Below are positions 1-10,233 of a stretch of 64,000 nt of DNA, piece after piece. The notes under the pieces are model-generated. The model searched no databases and was not told the origin of the DNA. It saw only the letters and a list, made by a program, of their open reading frames with translations. Both the position numbers and the translations under genes were made by a program. Positions within the stretch are counted from its first letter, which is position 1, and each line of letters begins with the position of its first letter. Origin of the DNA: Buddleja alternifolia (lineage: Eukaryota; Streptophyta; Magnoliopsida; Lamiales; Scrophulariaceae); assembly GCA_019426215.1 (NCBI GenBank), contig CM033401.1, positions 19,969,134 to 20,033,133 on the forward strand, written 5' to 3'.

Positions 1-958
1 TAATATTACCTGAAATCGGCTGATTTCTCTAAATTTGAAAGAATCTCTACAAGCAGATGTATTGAAACGTTTATGGAGAATTGCTTGGTAGTAGGAATTT
101 ATAGATTATGTTTAGTTAGTTTTCATACGATGTATTTTGTTGGCGCTATGTTTTGTATGCTGTGGGTATGTTATCAACAAGTTCTTGATTTAAGCATACT
201 GGTCCATGTTCTTCTAAGCCCTACTTTACCTGAACTAAGGTCCGAGGGGTGCTTTACACTTAATTCTCCAAACCATCTGATTAGAGATTGATCGACTGGA
301 GCTTGTTACATGGGTATATATAGTAGAAGGTCTATTGCTGAACATTGCACGGATTATAAGCTTCTATCTTGAATGTTGAAGATAGCATAGTTTTACATGC
401 ATGTTTGGAAAGCGCTTGTTTGGTTTGTAGTTCTAGTTTTTATCGGCTAGTGGTTTGTGGCATAGTTATACTTTGTACACCTTCTTGTAACACTTCTTTC
501 GTTTAACGCAATTGAGTTTTCCCAAAAAAAAAATTGGAGTGGTGCGATGGTACTTAAGAATAAAATTTTTGCACCTTTCCTTGGCCTCGATTATAGATTA
601 GTTACATGACAGGAAGTAATGAAGATGCATTACAAAAGGCGTGTCTTCTTAATAGATGGTTGTTTTTCTAGATAGTCATAAACTCGAATTTCAAATCACA
701 TTTTATGGCATTAATCAAGGAGAATTGGTTAAGATAATACAGAGTATTTAATATTTGAAATTATGATCAACCAATGAATATTTTTTTACATTAAAAAAAT
801 TCAAAACCCTAGAAATATTGATATGCTATAAACATATAGATAGATTGGGTGAATGACAAATATTCAATTGAATACAATAAAACACATGTTATACAATAAG
901 AATTGTAGTAAAAGTATAAGACATCAACTGAATCCCCCAAGATCGCTCCACGATAAGA
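1..958. other. Left flank, no recognisable gene
   Basis: AT-rich DNA. The only open frames are short, without domains or supporting context. The last ~60 bases belong to the upstream region that is duplicated in front of both LEA_2 genes. The first ~300 bases could be the 3' end or UTR of a gene lying to the left, but nothing in them identifies one. Confidence 0.4.
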
Positions 959-960
959 GC

Positions 961-970
961 CTCTATATAT
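961..970 (+). promoter_or_regulatory. TATA box of first LEA_2 gene
   Basis: CTCTATATAT lies about 140 bases before the ATG at 1111, a normal spacing for a plant core promoter with a ~100-base leader. The surrounding sequence recurs upstream of the second copy (from about 3806), but there the TATA stretch has changed to TTTAATTTAT. Confidence 0.5.
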
Positions 971-1110
971 CCCTTCACCGAATTACCCTACATCTTATGA
1001 TCAGAAAATCTTTGCCATTCATCTCACCTTCAATATTATCATCAGCCATCAGAAGTACCCTTCTTAATTCTTAATCTTCAACACCAAAAATACATAGGCC
1101 AGTTTAGAAT

Positions 1111-1860
1111 ATGAGTTTTTCATCAAAACCTGCAGCAGGGGTTGCACATGCATGTGTGGGAGTGCCGTGTGCCATAGGCTACCCGACTGCGCCACCACTG
1201 CCCTCGATTATTCCTAATCATCATCGCGCAACCACTCTGCAACGCCGCCGCTCCGTTAACAAACATAATTGTTTGCAATTTTTGGCTCCCTTATTAGTGC
1301 TTCTAGCTCTGCTGTTTGTATTGTTTTCTGCGACAACTATGGATGATCCCGACTTCATTGTCGATTCGATTTCAGTTTCTTTTAGTGACAATTCTACTGA
1401 TATGATGGCAACCTGGAGAATTGATTTTTCTGCAACAAACCCTAATTTTTTGTCTAGCCTTCACTATACAGAAATTGATGTTATCGTTCAAGCTACGACG
1501 GCCAAACATCCAACAGAGACAGTTATTGAAAACTTTCATCAAGGTCCCATGAATACCACTTCAATGATGATGACTTTTACTGACTCATGGTCTCATAATA
1601 ATAATAATAATATTAGTACAGATGAATCTGATCTCATGATGCTGTTCATCAACCACCAACCAGTAATGATGTCGATCGAATTCCGGGCAAGCTTTGGATA
1701 TGTTTTAAAGGGCTTTAGTCGGGCTTTAAATGCCTTAACTTTTAATGGAGGAAAAACAGATTCCGTGTGCAATGATATGAAGATTGGATTTTTACCTGAT
1801 TCAGCACAAGGGACTTTGTTAGGAGGCTCAGTGTTATGTTCTTTACAGTATGTTAATTAG
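1111..1860 (+). CDS. NDR1/HIN1-like (LEA_2 domain) membrane protein, copy 1
   Basis: A 249-residue single-exon protein. Residues 1-53 are a Pro/Cys-containing cytosolic tail with a basic patch (QRRRSVNKH) just before one hydrophobic segment at about 55-73. After it comes an extracytosolic domain typical of the NDR1/HIN1-like, LEA_2 family: a beta-rich start (FIVDSISVSFSDNST), the NPN motif followed by a conserved Tyr (NPNFLSSLHYTEIDV), and the FHQGPMNTT block that matches the family's F-x-Q-x3-N-T-T signature. Family members are type II membrane proteins of plasma membrane or ER, many linked to pathogen response. A Met-rich and Asn-repeat loop (about 160-190) is a lineage-specific insertion relative to copy 2. 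The start is the first ATG after a TATA-containing leader, and the same start context (GAATATGAG) is kept in copy 2. The exact function is unknown. Confidence 0.85.
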   Translation: MSFSSKPAAGVAHACVGVPCAIGYPTAPPLPSIIPNHHRATTLQRRRSVNKHNCLQFLAPLLVLLALLFVLFSATTMDDPDFIVDSISVSFSDNSTDMMATWRIDFSATNPNFLSSLHYTEIDVIVQATTAKHPTETVIENFHQGPMNTTSMMMTFTDSWSHNNNNNISTDESDLMMLFINHQPVMMSIEFRASFGYVLKGFSRALNALTFNGGKTDSVCNDMKIGFLPDSAQGTLLGGSVLCSLQYVN

Positions 1861-3805
1861 TTTACATCAATAATATATGCAATCATCTAGATCTGTATTT
1901 TACTTCCACTCTAACTCGATCATGATTTAATTTTCACTAGTTACTTTTTTATGACCAGTCAATGATATTAGATTTCTTATTTGCAAGATCATTAATTACA
2001 TCTTTAATTATCATTATGGAAAAATTACACCTAATTACACAAACTTACCTTCTTAAAATTGAAATTATAAATACCTAACTCACAATAACTGAAAATTGCA
2101 TTTACCCCGGGAAACCCTTGATCAATATAATGGTCAAACAATATTAAAATGACACTTTTGCCCTTCACTTAAATTATTAAAAAAATAAAAAAAGTTAGAA
2201 TAATATTTTTGTTACGGCTATACCTTACCAAAAAAAACTCCTCTTGCTTTTGAAATTACCAACACCCCCTACAAGGGGCTAATTATAAGGTTTTTAGGGG
2301 TTAAATTGTAAGAATTTTTTAATATATAAGAGGATAATCGTAAGAAGTGCATTATAACAGGGGAGGTTTGTGTAATTTCAAAAATAAGAAGGGGTTGGTG
2401 TAATTTTTTCTAAATGACTTTTGGACAAGGACATTTTTGGAAGTTCACGTGATGATGTCATAAAAAAACTGATCTCGGTGATAAATATATTTTCAATTAT
2501 AGTGGATTAGGTGTTAATAATTTAAATTATATGAGAGTAAATTTATATAATTACCTATTATAGCAGTGAGTGTTAGTTTAATTTTCCCTTTCATTATATA
2601 CCTATTCTTGTTGATAGTTAGATTAGCCTTGTAATCTTCTACCCTAGCCCCCCACCCCCCAAACACGTAGATTAACCTTATCAATATCATCATTGTTGTT
2701 GCGTTGTGAGGAAAAACAATATTTACTCTGATTTATTTTTTGGGTTTTTTTTATAAAATAACCCTTTATATTAGTTCGAAAATGCTAAAAAAGCCTAAAT
2801 GTTAAAACAATATGCCAATGACACCCCATGTTTAGATAAACCCTGGGTGAAACCAAACTTTCGTTAGAAACTAAATTGTGGTGTTTTTTTGGCATTTTTA
2901 ACCCTAAAATTCATATGTATTGACTTTTATGCCCTTCTAATTGATAGACATATTATATTAGTACAAACGCATAATTTTATATTTGTTTTTATAATATTCT
3001 AAAATTTTAATGAAGTTGAATTAGTCCGTTAAAATATTTGTAATATTGAAGTTGTGTTCATTTATTAAAAAATATTATTTGATAATAATAAATAATCAAA
3101 AACTAAATAAATAACATAAACTTACTTTCATAAATCAAAATATTCATTTTCATATCATTAATAATTATAAATAGTAAAAAAAAGTTAAAAAATTCAATAA
3201 TACTACATCTTTGATCCAGTTACTTTTAGGGAGTGCTAGATGACCTACACTTTAACTTTTATCTTAAACATTTGAAACATTCTCCTTAAATTAATGAAAA
3301 GCTAATATTATGTTATCTTATAACCAATAATATTGAACAAATATTTATTATATTATTTATCTTAGAAATGTTAAATCCTTGATAAATTAGCACAATAATG
3401 TCAAAAATTACTCTTACCGCACACTCTTCTTCTTGATTGGAGCGGACCAACATTGACCTGACCGGTAAGAGCACCGGTTGACGGTCTGTCCGGTCCGATT
3501 AGCCAGTTCGGTCCAGGTTTCAAAACATTGGGTGTGAATTGTAAAAAAAGAAGGGTTTAGGTTAATGCCCTTATCTTTCTTGGCATTATATATTCTTTTT
3601 TATATTTTTTTTCCCTTTGTGCTGTTATTTGGCAGAAAGAATAGGAGAGTTGTTATTGGTCTGTTCTTTATTTTCTTGTTATGTTTTTATTAGTAATTGG
3701 TAAATATATTTCAGGGCTGCGTTTTATATTTAAGCAATAGTTCAAGGATGCCAATCGAATTTTACAAAAAGAATCTATGAAATAGGATAGGATGTTTTTG
3801 AGGAT
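1861..3805. other. Intergenic region between the LEA_2 copies
   Basis: AT-rich spacer with no supportable gene. It contains the TIR-bounded repeat at 2018-2410. The segment 3440-3530 is locally GC-rich (GACCGG/CCGGTC words) without a coding frame. A short minus-strand frame at 3668-3871 has no domain and overlaps the duplicated leader of the second gene. Confidence 0.5.
2018..2410. mobile_element. TIR-bounded non-coding repeat (MITE-like)
   Basis: The left end reads GGAAAAATTACACC and the right end GGTGTAATTTTTTC, an imperfect inverted pair. Both are followed inward by related AATTACACAAAC words. About 390 bases, no coding capacity. No convincing target duplication was found, so the superfamily is open. 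A similar end structure is seen in the defensin intron (27834-28063). Confidence 0.45.
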
Positions 3806-4125
3806 GAAAAAGTCGCCTGAATCTCCCAAGTCAATCACTTCCCTTAAAGATCGCTCCACACTAACAGCCACCTTTAATTTATTCCTTCACTGAATTCCCC
3901 TCCATCTGTTCCTTCGATCTTTGCCATTCATCTCACCTCAAATACCAGGCACCAACCATCATAACCCTCACTGAGCCTTCTTAATAAGTTAATCTTCGGC
4001 CGCCACAATACATAGGTTTTGGAAATGTTGGGCATTTCGTCTCACCCTCAATATTAGACATCATATTAACCCTCAATCAGCCTCTGCTTAATTAAGCTTC
4101 AGTACATTGTTATAAGATTTGGAAT
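3806..4125 (+). promoter_or_regulatory. Duplicated leader/promoter of second LEA_2 gene
   Basis: It aligns by eye with about 900-1110: shared blocks include GATCGCTCCAC, TTCACTGAATTCCC and CTTTGCCATTCATCTCACCT. So the tandem duplication included the 5' flank. It differs in two ways. The TATA box has degenerated, and there is an extra ~100 bases (about 4015-4110) in which the leader words CTCACC...CAATATTA recur. Confidence 0.5.
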
Positions 4126-4860
4126 ATGAGTTGTTCATCAAAAATCCAAGCAAAACCTCAAGTATGTGTAGGAGTACTGCCATGTGCCGTTGGATACCCA
4201 ACTGTCCCACCACAGCCCTCGATTCCTAATCATGATCAAGCACAACGCTCCTCCTCCGTTAACAAAGATCTCTTCCCAGTTGTGTGTGCCTTACTATTAC
4301 TTGGATTTTTGCTGTTGTTTTTGGTTTGGGATAAAAATGTTAAGATTCCTGTGTTCACTGTTGAATCGATTTTAGTTTCTCTGAGTGACAATTCTACAGC
4401 AACCTGGAAAATTTATTTTACTGTAACAAACCATAATATTTGGTCTAACCTTCTCTATACAGAATTTGATGTTATAGTTCAAGAAACGACGACCAAATAT
4501 CGATCAGGAACAGTTATTCCAGTCTTTCATCAAGGTCCCAGGAACACGACTTCCATGGTCGTAATTTTTACTGCCTCATGGCCTTATTATAATTATAATG
4601 CTACACATAATTCTCTCATGATGTCGATCAAATTCCGGGCTAGCTTTAGTTATGTTTTGAACGGTTTTAGTTGGCTGCTAGACGATGATGATGATAACTA
4701 TGCTGTGGACGAATTTGTGTGCAATGATATGAAGATTGGATTATTATCTAATGATGCAACACAAGGGACTTTGTTAGGAGGCTCAATGTCATGCCCGGGA
4801 AAATTGCAATTTTGGTCCCATAACTTAGCCCTTGTGCGGTTTTGGTCCCAGTATTATTGA
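4126..4860 (+). CDS. NDR1/HIN1-like (LEA_2 domain) membrane protein, copy 2 with MITE-derived C-terminus
   Basis: A 244-residue tandem paralogue of the gene at 1111. The N-terminal tail (VCVGVLPCAVGYPTVPPQPS), single membrane segment (about 50-67) and LEA_2 domain (FTVESILVSLSDNST, the NPN-like NHN, FHQGPRNTTSM) are all preserved. It ends differently. The shared GGSxxC block near the terminus is followed by about 20 residues read from a MITE inserted at 4797. The 9-bp repeats flanking the MITE show that the pre-insertion frame ended four codons further on, at the TAA now at 5189-5191. The new tail keeps the frame open to a TGA inside the element, so the domain itself is intact. It is probably still a membrane LEA_2 protein. 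Whether it is expressed is unknown, since its TATA box is weak. Confidence 0.75.
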   Translation: MSCSSKIQAKPQVCVGVLPCAVGYPTVPPQPSIPNHDQAQRSSSVNKDLFPVVCALLLLGFLLLFLVWDKNVKIPVFTVESILVSLSDNSTATWKIYFTVTNHNIWSNLLYTEFDVIVQETTTKYRSGTVIPVFHQGPRNTTSMVVIFTASWPYYNYNATHNSLMMSIKFRASFSYVLNGFSWLLDDDDDNYAVDEFVCNDMKIGLLSNDATQGTLLGGSMSCPGKLQFWSHNLALVRFWSQYY

Positions 4861-5171
4861 CTTTAGCAATATACATCCCATAACTCCCAAAAATGTGCGA
4901 TTTTGGTCCCAAGATACGAATACATCATGTATTTATACGGAATTGGCGCGTGCGGCTCACGCGGGATCACAAAAAATGTGCGTTTTTGGTCCCATAACTC
5001 CAAAAATGTGAAATGCACGCGCCAATTCCGTATAAATACATGATGTATTCGTATCTTGGGACCAAAATCACACATTTTTGGGAGTTATGGGACGTATATT
5101 GCTAAAGTCAATAATACTGAGACCAAAATCGCACAAGGGCTAAGTTATGGGACCAAAATTGCAATTTTCCC
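4797..5171. mobile_element. Palindromic MULE-type MITE in the 3' end of LEA_2 copy 2
   Basis: 375 bases bounded by the 9-bp direct repeat GTCATGCCC (4788-4796 and 5172-5180). The two arms (4797-4953 and 5015-5171) are 157 bases each and almost perfectly complementary. Each begins GGGAAAATTGCAATTTTGG. They flank a ~61-base loop. No transposase is encoded. A 9-bp duplication and long TIRs point to a Mutator-like origin. The near-perfect arms suggest a recent insertion. Confidence 0.9.
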
Positions 5172-5784
5172 GTCATGCCCTTATGTTTATTAATTTACAT
5201 CAATTCATGCAATATTTTCACTAGTTTCTTGTATATGTTCTGTAACGCCCTCAAATTTAATCCTAAAGAATCCAACACGAAAGCGTCAACACACCCTCAA
5301 TTTAATCCTAAAGAATCCAACACGAAAGCGTTATCCTATCCTTACAGAAGTACAAACCAAATTCTGGACACAATTAAACAATTCATCTTATCGGGTCACA
5401 ACCTCAATACATCAACTAAATAGCTATGCGAACTTAATATACATTAGTCAATCTACATCATTCACCTCTAGGATAGTCCGAGTTTATACTCCAATCCTTC
5501 AAGCTAGTTTCACTTCTCGACTTACCTATAACTAGAAGGAAGAAAGTGAAGTACATAAGCAAAGGCTTAGTGAGCGCCAGTGTACGTGTGAAAGGTGCTT
5601 AAAATAGTTTTTAGACCCCAAAGTGATAAATTAATAAGGTGAAAACAATAATAGTTTCTATTTTTCAATCGCTCATTAAAGGCGAGTAAGAATGACATTT
5701 GCGTTCAAGCAGTAGCTAGTATGACACCAGGATCTTAGTATACATACGATAAAGTTTTAAAACATACATTTTTAAAAGTGTGCA

Positions 5785-5910
5785 GTCAATGTAAGTACCA
5801 CGTACAAGACTCAATGCAAGTATCATGTACAGGACTCAATGCAAGTATCATGTACAAGACTCAATGCAAGTATCATGTACCAGACTCAATGCAAGTATCA
5901 TGTACAAGAC
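5785..5910. repeat. 24-bp tandem repeat in LTR, ~5 copies
   Basis: Unit close to ACTCAATGCAAGTATCATGT plus ACAAG. The first copy is diverged (GTAAGTACCACG) and the remaining copies are nearly identical. The same array is at 12498-12623 in the other LTR, so it predates the insertion. Confidence 0.9.
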
Positions 5911-7742
5911 ATGTTTAAGTAACACGTACACGTCACGCTTAAGCAGTAGGGGGCCATGTTAGCAATACTATCGCGTCCGATGATTTACCCATAGCACTTT
6001 GGGTCCCTCTGCTTCTTCCTTATCACCCCTGAACACGCGGCTTAAAAGCCATCACCTTATACCTCCCCACGCAGGCTCGCGATGCCCGATTTGGTCATAT
6101 CCGGAATATGCCACACGATAAATGACCCATGCACCCTCAGAGCACTCCGTCCTAGATGCATGGATCTGGACGTGGATAGCGGGAACTGTTTAAGAGCGCA
6201 AGCCCATGCTTGACCGGCCGAACCCTGCCCTATCCATCGCCCGACCTTGGGCCCAACACAACCACGCAAGATGAAACATGTCACAAGAACACCATCACGA
6301 CAAATGATCATGATACAAGAACCAAATGATGGAGTACTTCCACGAATCCATAAAAACCGATGTTTATTTTGAAATCATGCTTGCAAAATATGCATTTGAA
6401 ACAAGTATGCAATCATGTATGTCACGAATGATTAAATGAAGCGTTTTGGCTCACGAAGGAATATTGAATCGAGCGAATATTTTTTTTTCAGAATTTCATT
6501 AAAAGAATGTTTTCTTGAAATCATTTTCACAAAACCTGCCTGGAAAATTATTCTCGCAAGATATGTCTTTGAAACGTGCCAAGAAATGGTTAATGCAAAT
6601 TGAGTCCATGATTTGACTTGAAAGTGTTGAAATTCATTTTCATGTGAAGTATTGAAAGCATGATGAAAGTATATAGATATATATACGACGTGCTCCTTCC
6701 AGTTTTGAAAGACATATAACTATAATTTTTAGAGGCACTCACACTACGTCCAAGCTTATACGGCGTTGTCCTCGTTCGTCTCACCGACAACACCTGCTAA
6801 GCGAAATTATATCAGAAGCTCATTTTCTAACTCGTCTAAAGTCTACCCGGGGTAGTCTATGAGGTCCTAATAACTATACCAACATGCACAACAAGTTACC
6901 TTAATGAAAACTAGGCTTAATTTCAATCTTCCCCGAAAGGTCGATAAGAGGCATAAAAACAGATTTGTGCAGTTTTAGTGTATAAATTGTTAAAAATCAC
7001 AAACTCAATAATTGTGGGTAAATTGTTTTTCATAAATGTTCTAAATTTGTTAAAATACCTTAGATAAATGTTTCAAAGGTAAATGGTCACTTAAAATGTG
7101 GCTATTTTACTCAAAACCGAAGTAAAATTGGGTTCAATTTTTACTGGGGCAGTATTACTTTAAAATTCATATAAAATCACCATTTAATCGAATAAGCCCC
7201 AATTTCACACACAACAACCCCAATACGTATGATTATCCCTTGTAAAATTTGTAAATCAAAATGAAGTTTGTAAGAACCCCAAATGATGTCTCAAACAAAC
7301 ATTTTGAAATCCCGTGAGGCTTCTGGCAGCCTATACTTAACAATTTCCATAATTCACATTACAACTCCAAAAATCTCACACAATTCCAGAGATATTGTAG
7401 ACATGCAGTAACATACACAGTAAAAGTGTTGAACTCAAATAATATTTCCTCATTGCGATATAATTCTTCGAAATCAGTAGCAGATTTAAAGACCCAACTT
7501 ACAATTGTCATGCATGTGTGATCTCTTCATTTAAGCCTTTAGGTTAGTTACTATAAATTGTAAATTTAAGCTTAAAACTCATAGATCTACTCTTCTAATA
7601 CACATGCAATAACATTTTCAAAGCAAATTTAGCCTCTACCATTACCTACTAATGTAAGATCAAGGAATTACAAGTTACCTTTAATGCTACCAACAAGTGT
7701 GAAGATGGTTGAGGTTGAAACTAATATACTAATTTGTATCTA

Positions 7743-7745
<3 letters not shown>

Positions 7746-7781
<36 letters not shown>

Positions 7782-7875
7782 TGAATGGAAGGATGAAGAG
7801 AGGTTGAAGATGATGAAAATGGAGAAAGAGAATTGAAGAGGTATTTTCTTATAAGGAAAATGATGAAGTTGTGGC

Positions 7876-7906
<31 letters not shown>
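7746..7906. repeat. Two (AT)n microsatellites in LTR
   Basis: Pure TA runs at 7746-7779 and 7877-7906, about 100 bases apart. The counterparts in the other LTR (14462-14508, interrupted by GTA, and 14605-14643) have different lengths, as expected for slippage after insertion. Confidence 0.85.
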
Positions 7907-8191
7907 CTATGGTGTGATGGTGGGGTGGTCGGTCAAGCCCACTTTCCACCCCTTTATTTATTTATTTTTTTTTAGAGTGAAATGAAAGTGGAATTTACTA
8001 ATTATTGGTGTATTTGGGCAATTTGCTAATTCAACTTCTCTCCTAGTGTCTAGTTAAATTTTGGTTCTATTCCTTTAATCTACATAAGATGTATAATATA
8101 ATATCCCTCTTGAACATATGTTTAAGATCCTAGGTCATGTCCTAATGCTTTAGATAGAAACTAGTCGACTAAAAAAAACTCGGGTATCACA

Positions 8192-8202
8192 TTCTCCCCT
8201 CC
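8192..8202 (-). other. Polypurine tract of the chromovirus
   Basis: Directly inside the left LTR the minus strand reads AAGGAGGGGAGAA. It overlaps the pol stop codon (TAA, 8203-8205 on the + axis). This is the plus-strand priming site and confirms minus orientation. Confidence 0.85.
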
Positions 8203-8990
8203 TTAAAAGAATTTGGTCCCCAAATTCTCACCTGAGAACAATTCTGGGTAGTGTCTTCGCATGTAAGCCTCGGTTTCCCAAGTTGCTTCTTCTAGATTGT
8301 CGTGATTTTCCCATAACACCTTTACCATTGGGATGCTTTTATTCCGTAGCTCACGCACTTTCTTGTCCACAATCTTTATCGGTTTTTTTTTTCTTCATAA
8401 GTCACATTGTTCTGAATTGGTATTGCATCCACCTTGAGTACATGTTCAGGATCGGGTCGGTATTTCTTTAACCTGCTTACGTGAAAGACATCGTGCAAAC
8501 CAGAGAGTGCTGGTGAGAGTGCCAGTCGATATGCTACTTTTCCAACTCTTTCCAAGATCTTGAAAGGTCCAACAAATCTAGGACTTAACTTTCCACCTTT
8601 CTTAGGTTGAATGATGCCTCTCCGAGGAGATAGCCGCAAGAAAACCTCATCTCTGACGAAAAATTCTAAGTCTTTTCTTCTTTCATCGGCGTAACTCTTC
8701 TGACGACTCTATGCAGCTTTCATTCGTTCCTGGACAATTTGGATTTTATCTATAGATTCTTGTGCCAATTTCAATTGTGGGAACGTTGTTTGTCCCTGAT
8801 TTTTCCTCTTAGGAATCCATGTATCTCCAACTTCCCAACGAATTGGGGACCTGCACTTTCTCCCATATAAGGCTTCATATGGTGCCATTCCAATTGTGGC
8901 CTGATAGCTATTGTTATAAGCAAATTCTGCTAAAGCTAAGTATTGAGCCCAATTTCCTTTAAATCCAAAACACATGCTCGCAACATGTCT
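8203..8990 (-). pseudogene. Chromovirus integrase C-terminal part with chromodomain
   Basis: Read on the minus strand, 8709-8975 gives the end of the integrase core (LAEFAYNNSYQATIGMAPYE, then ALYGRKCRSPIRWEVGD). 8376-8639 gives the [23 protein letters not shown] integrase tail ending [12 protein letters not shown]. Past a poly-A frameshift near 8382 follows a chromodomain (RELRNKSIPMVKVLWENHD, then EEATWETEAYMRRHYPELF), ending in a TAA that overlaps the PPT. The chromodomain normally guides integration toward histone-marked chromatin. At least two frame breaks make this copy non-functional. The chromodomain type fits the Tekay/Del lineage. Confidence 0.85.
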
Positions 8991-9704
8991 TCTAGTATTT
9001 GAATGACTATCTCAAATTGTCCATCCGACTGAGGATAAGTTGTCATGCTAATGACTAGCTTAGTTTCCAATGCAACATGTATGCTTTTCCAAAATTGTGA
9101 GAGGAATGAGAGGAACCACTGCTCAATGGTATGGATCTCTGGACTCTACTAAGGACAAGGTTAACTGAAACACCATGCCGTCTCACAATTTCCTTAACGT
9201 ACCATCAAGCTAACTTAGAGAGGTTCTACCTCCTGGACGGGCAAGAAATGAGCTCATTTTGTGAGCCCATCCACAATTATCTCAATAAAATCATGGCCAC
9301 CTGTAGCTTGGGGAAAATCAGTTATAAAGTTCGCTGTTAGATATTCACCTTTCCATTCCGGTATTTTTGTTTTTAAAGGTTGTAAGAGTCTAGAAGATCG
9401 TTAAGGTTTGATGTTTTGATTTCACTTGTTGACATGCAAAGCATCGTGAGACATAATTAGTGACTTGGCTGTTCAGATTGACTAACCAGTAATATTCCTT
9501 AATTCCTTATGCATCTCATTATTGCCAAGGTATATGGTCTTTTTCAAGCGACGAGCTTCATCAAGTATAACCTTCTTCACACTAGTGTCATTTGGTACAT
9601 ACACCCTATTTTAAACTATATCAGGTCGTCTTCCCAGATATGAAATTCACGCCTATATTTCTTGAAGGGTCTTCTCTCTTAAGTTCTTGAATATAGATCT
9701 TTCT
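8991..9704 (-). pseudogene. Degenerate integrase core of the chromovirus
   Basis: Between the recognisable integrase end and RNase H the minus strand shows only scattered similarity expected for the integrase HHCC and DDE region (for example around 9020-9330). Frames are broken throughout and no continuous domain can be read. Short plus-strand frames here are incidental. Confidence 0.5.
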
Positions 9705-10010
9705 CTAGTGCAACTTTGATCCAAGAACATTGGGTTCTACTTTGATATTAGCACACAAGATGTGTAATCCAAATTCTTTTGTATTCCAAAAATTCACATC
9801 CTTCCACATCCTCCATCCGTTATCCATTAATCTTGCAGCACTCTCTTTCTGACTTAAAGCATCTGCTTCTACATTAGATTTTCTAAGATGGGTTTGGATT
9901 GAACACTTGTAGTCTTCAAGAAGTTTCATTCTCTTTGTTTGTCTCAAATTCAACTCTTTTTGAGAGAATAGATACTTAAAACTTTTGTGGTCGGTATAAT
10001 GCTCCATACA
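9705..10010 (-). pseudogene. Chromovirus RNase H remnant
   Basis: The minus-strand translation contains YTDHKSFKYLFSQKELNLRQ, RMKLLEDYKCSIQ and NVEADALSQKE. This is the classical gypsy RNase H C-terminal signature (D-H-K-S-L-K-Y-x-F-x-Q-K-E-L-N-x-R-Q; N-V-V-A-D-A-L-S-R). The upstream part of RNase H and the RT connection (10011-10233) is eroded. Confidence 0.8.
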
Positions 10011-10233
10011 AGTAATGTCTCCACTTTGTTATTTCAGAAATAATGGAGGCTACTGCCAAATCATGGGTTGGGTAGTTCTATTCGTAGGGTTTGTGTTTAC
10101 GCTATACATACGCTATCTCTTTGCCATTTTGCATAATCATACATCCAAGTCCCTCCTTAGAGACATCACCGTAAACTCCAAAATTATCATTTCCATTAGG
10201 AAGGTCTAAAATGCGTTGTTGTGAGCCTTTTCT

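Larger units (their letters stand above)
5241..8191 (-). repeat. 3' LTR of the chromovirus
   Basis: 2951 bases, TG...CA ends. It contains a 24-bp tandem array (5785-5910) and two (AT)n tracts (7746-7779, 7877-7906). It differs from its partner only by scattered substitutions, small indels and microsatellite length. Confidence 0.9.

Noticed and set aside
73..291. 72-codon plus-strand frame at the left edge
   Set aside because: No domain, no promoter or splice context, and the composition fits chance in AT-rich DNA.
4863..5075. Minus-strand frame across the MITE
   Set aside because: It is a mirror of the palindromic arms, not a gene.
5785..5910. 24-bp repeats considered as a CRISPR-like array
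   Set aside because: The units are directly adjacent with no unique spacers, lie in a plant LTR, and are duplicated in the partner LTR.
6057..6311. 84-codon minus-strand frame present in both chromovirus LTRs (also 12770-13024)
   Set aside because: It lies within LTR DNA and is duplicated only because the LTRs are. There is no recognised domain, and its persistence is explained by recent LTR identity.
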